Below, in pieces: positions 5,960 through 6,489 of a DNA stretch of 6,489 nucleotides; the stretch's first letter is position 1, and every line of letters begins with the position of its first letter. Under the pieces are notes generated by a model. The model worked only from the letters and a program-made list of their open reading frames with translations, searched no databases and was not told the DNA's origin. Origin of the DNA: Nonomuraea sp. Lineage in GTDB: Bacteria > Actinomycetota > Actinomycetes > Streptosporangiales > Streptosporangiaceae. The stretch is from assembly GCA_013362835.1 (NCBI GenBank), contig JABFVJ010000408.1, forward strand, positions 1-6,489, read 5' to 3'. The translations under genes and the position numbers were made by a program.

Positions 5960-6489
5960 ATGGCGACTGTGGTTCTGTTCCATCACATCCTCGGACTCAC
6001 CCCGGGCGTCACCGCGTTCGCCGACGAGCTGCGCCGGGCCGGGCACGTCGTCCACACCCCCGACCTGTTCGAGGGCCGCACCTTCGGCAGCACCGACGAG
6101 GGGATGGGTCACGTCCAGCAGATCGGCTTCGGCACGGTGATCGAGCGGGGCACCCACGCGGTCGAGAACCTGCCCACCGGCCTGGTCTACGCCGGTTTCT
6201 CCCTCGGTGTGCTCTGCGCGCAGAAGCTGGCCCAGACCCGCTCGGGCGCGCGAGGGGCGCTGCTGTACTACTCCTGCGTGCCGCTCTCGGAGTTCGGCGG
6301 CTCCTGGCCGGAGGGCGTGCCGGTCCAGGTGCACGGCATGGACGCCGATCCCGTCTTCGCCGGCGAGGGCGACCTCGACTTCGCCCGCGAGGTGGTCGCG
6401 TCGGCCGGACAGGGCGAACTGTTCCTCTACCCCGGCGACCAGCACTACTTCGCCGACCCCACCCTGCCCTCCTACGACCAGGACGCCGC
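5960..6489 (+). CDS. Dienelactone hydrolase family protein (alpha/beta hydrolase), 3' end missing
   Basis: The first 176 residues of a cytosolic alpha/beta hydrolase; the frame is open to the window edge. The N-terminus MATVVLFHHILGLTPG has a strand followed by the His-rich oxyanion-loop region (His8/His9), then FADELRRAGH and HTPDLFEG, which are typical of dienelactone-hydrolase-like proteins. The nucleophile elbow is GFSLG with Ser81; true dienelactone hydrolases use Cys here. The other triad residues are probably Asp128 or Asp130 (HGMDADPVF) and His162 (GDQHYF). Family length is usually 190-240 residues, so little is likely missing. The substrate is unknown; ester or lactone hydrolysis is an inference from the fold. 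It is transcribed away from the VOC gene and ends outside the window, so its operon partners cannot be seen. The start is ATG at 5960, from the sequence GGAGAGAC just before it. Confidence 0.88.
   Translation, partial: MATVVLFHHILGLTPGVTAFADELRRAGHVVHTPDLFEGRTFGSTDEGMGHVQQIGFGTVIERGTHAVENLPTGLVYAGFSLGVLCAQKLAQTRSGARGALLYYSCVPLSEFGGSWPEGVPVQVHGMDADPVFAGEGDLDFAREVVASAGQGELFLYPGDQHYFADPTLPSYDQDA

Noticed and set aside
5840..6445. A 201-codon minus-strand open frame opposite the hydrolase and the divergent region
   Set aside because: The + strand codes a recognisable alpha/beta hydrolase with GFSLG and GDQHYF motifs; the minus frame shows none and would leave the two real genes without an intergenic region.

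Overview
The window is uniformly very GC-rich (by eye about 70% or more, with G/C in nearly every third codon position). It uses GTG starts, coding ends overlap or lie very close, and the families are typical of filamentous actinomycetes: a NarL-type two-component pair, a soluble bacterial P450 and its redox partners, a tandem GNAT protein and a VOC protein. My inference is a Streptosporangiales- or Streptomyces-like chromosome. The sequence does not fix the genus. I see no RNA gene, CRISPR array, insertion sequence, integrase or attachment site.

Layout. (A) Positions 1-2453, + strand: the 3' part of a membrane histidine kinase, a LuxR/NarL-type response regulator and a GNAT protein with two acetyltransferase-like halves. 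They overlap by 10 and 4 bases and so form one translationally coupled unit. (B) Positions 2420-5793, - strand, read right to left: a VOC (glyoxalase/bleomycin-resistance fold) protein, then after 113 bases a ferredoxin fused in frame to an FAD ferredoxin reductase, then after 27 bases a cytochrome P450. The P450 and GNAT genes converge and share their last 34 bases. (C) Positions 5794-5959: a divergent intergenic region with some short repeats but no convincing promoter. (D) 5960 to the end, + strand: the start of a dienelactone-hydrolase-family alpha/beta hydrolase, cut by the window edge.

How they work together. The fusion protein and the P450 look like a complete bacterial class I monooxygenase system on two polypeptides: NAD(P)H to FAD, to a three-cysteine iron-sulfur cluster, to P450 heme. 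The substrate cannot be read from the sequence. The kinase and regulator form a cognate pair, and the GNAT protein is either an output of that pair or a passenger in its operon. The VOC protein may belong with the P450 operon or be separate.

The most unusual item is the ferredoxin-ferredoxin reductase fusion next to its likely P450 partner. Its N-terminus is ambiguous, because the frame stays open back to a GTG that overlaps the VOC stop codon. The rest looks like ordinary accessory actinomycete chromosome, and I do not claim a wholly new system.
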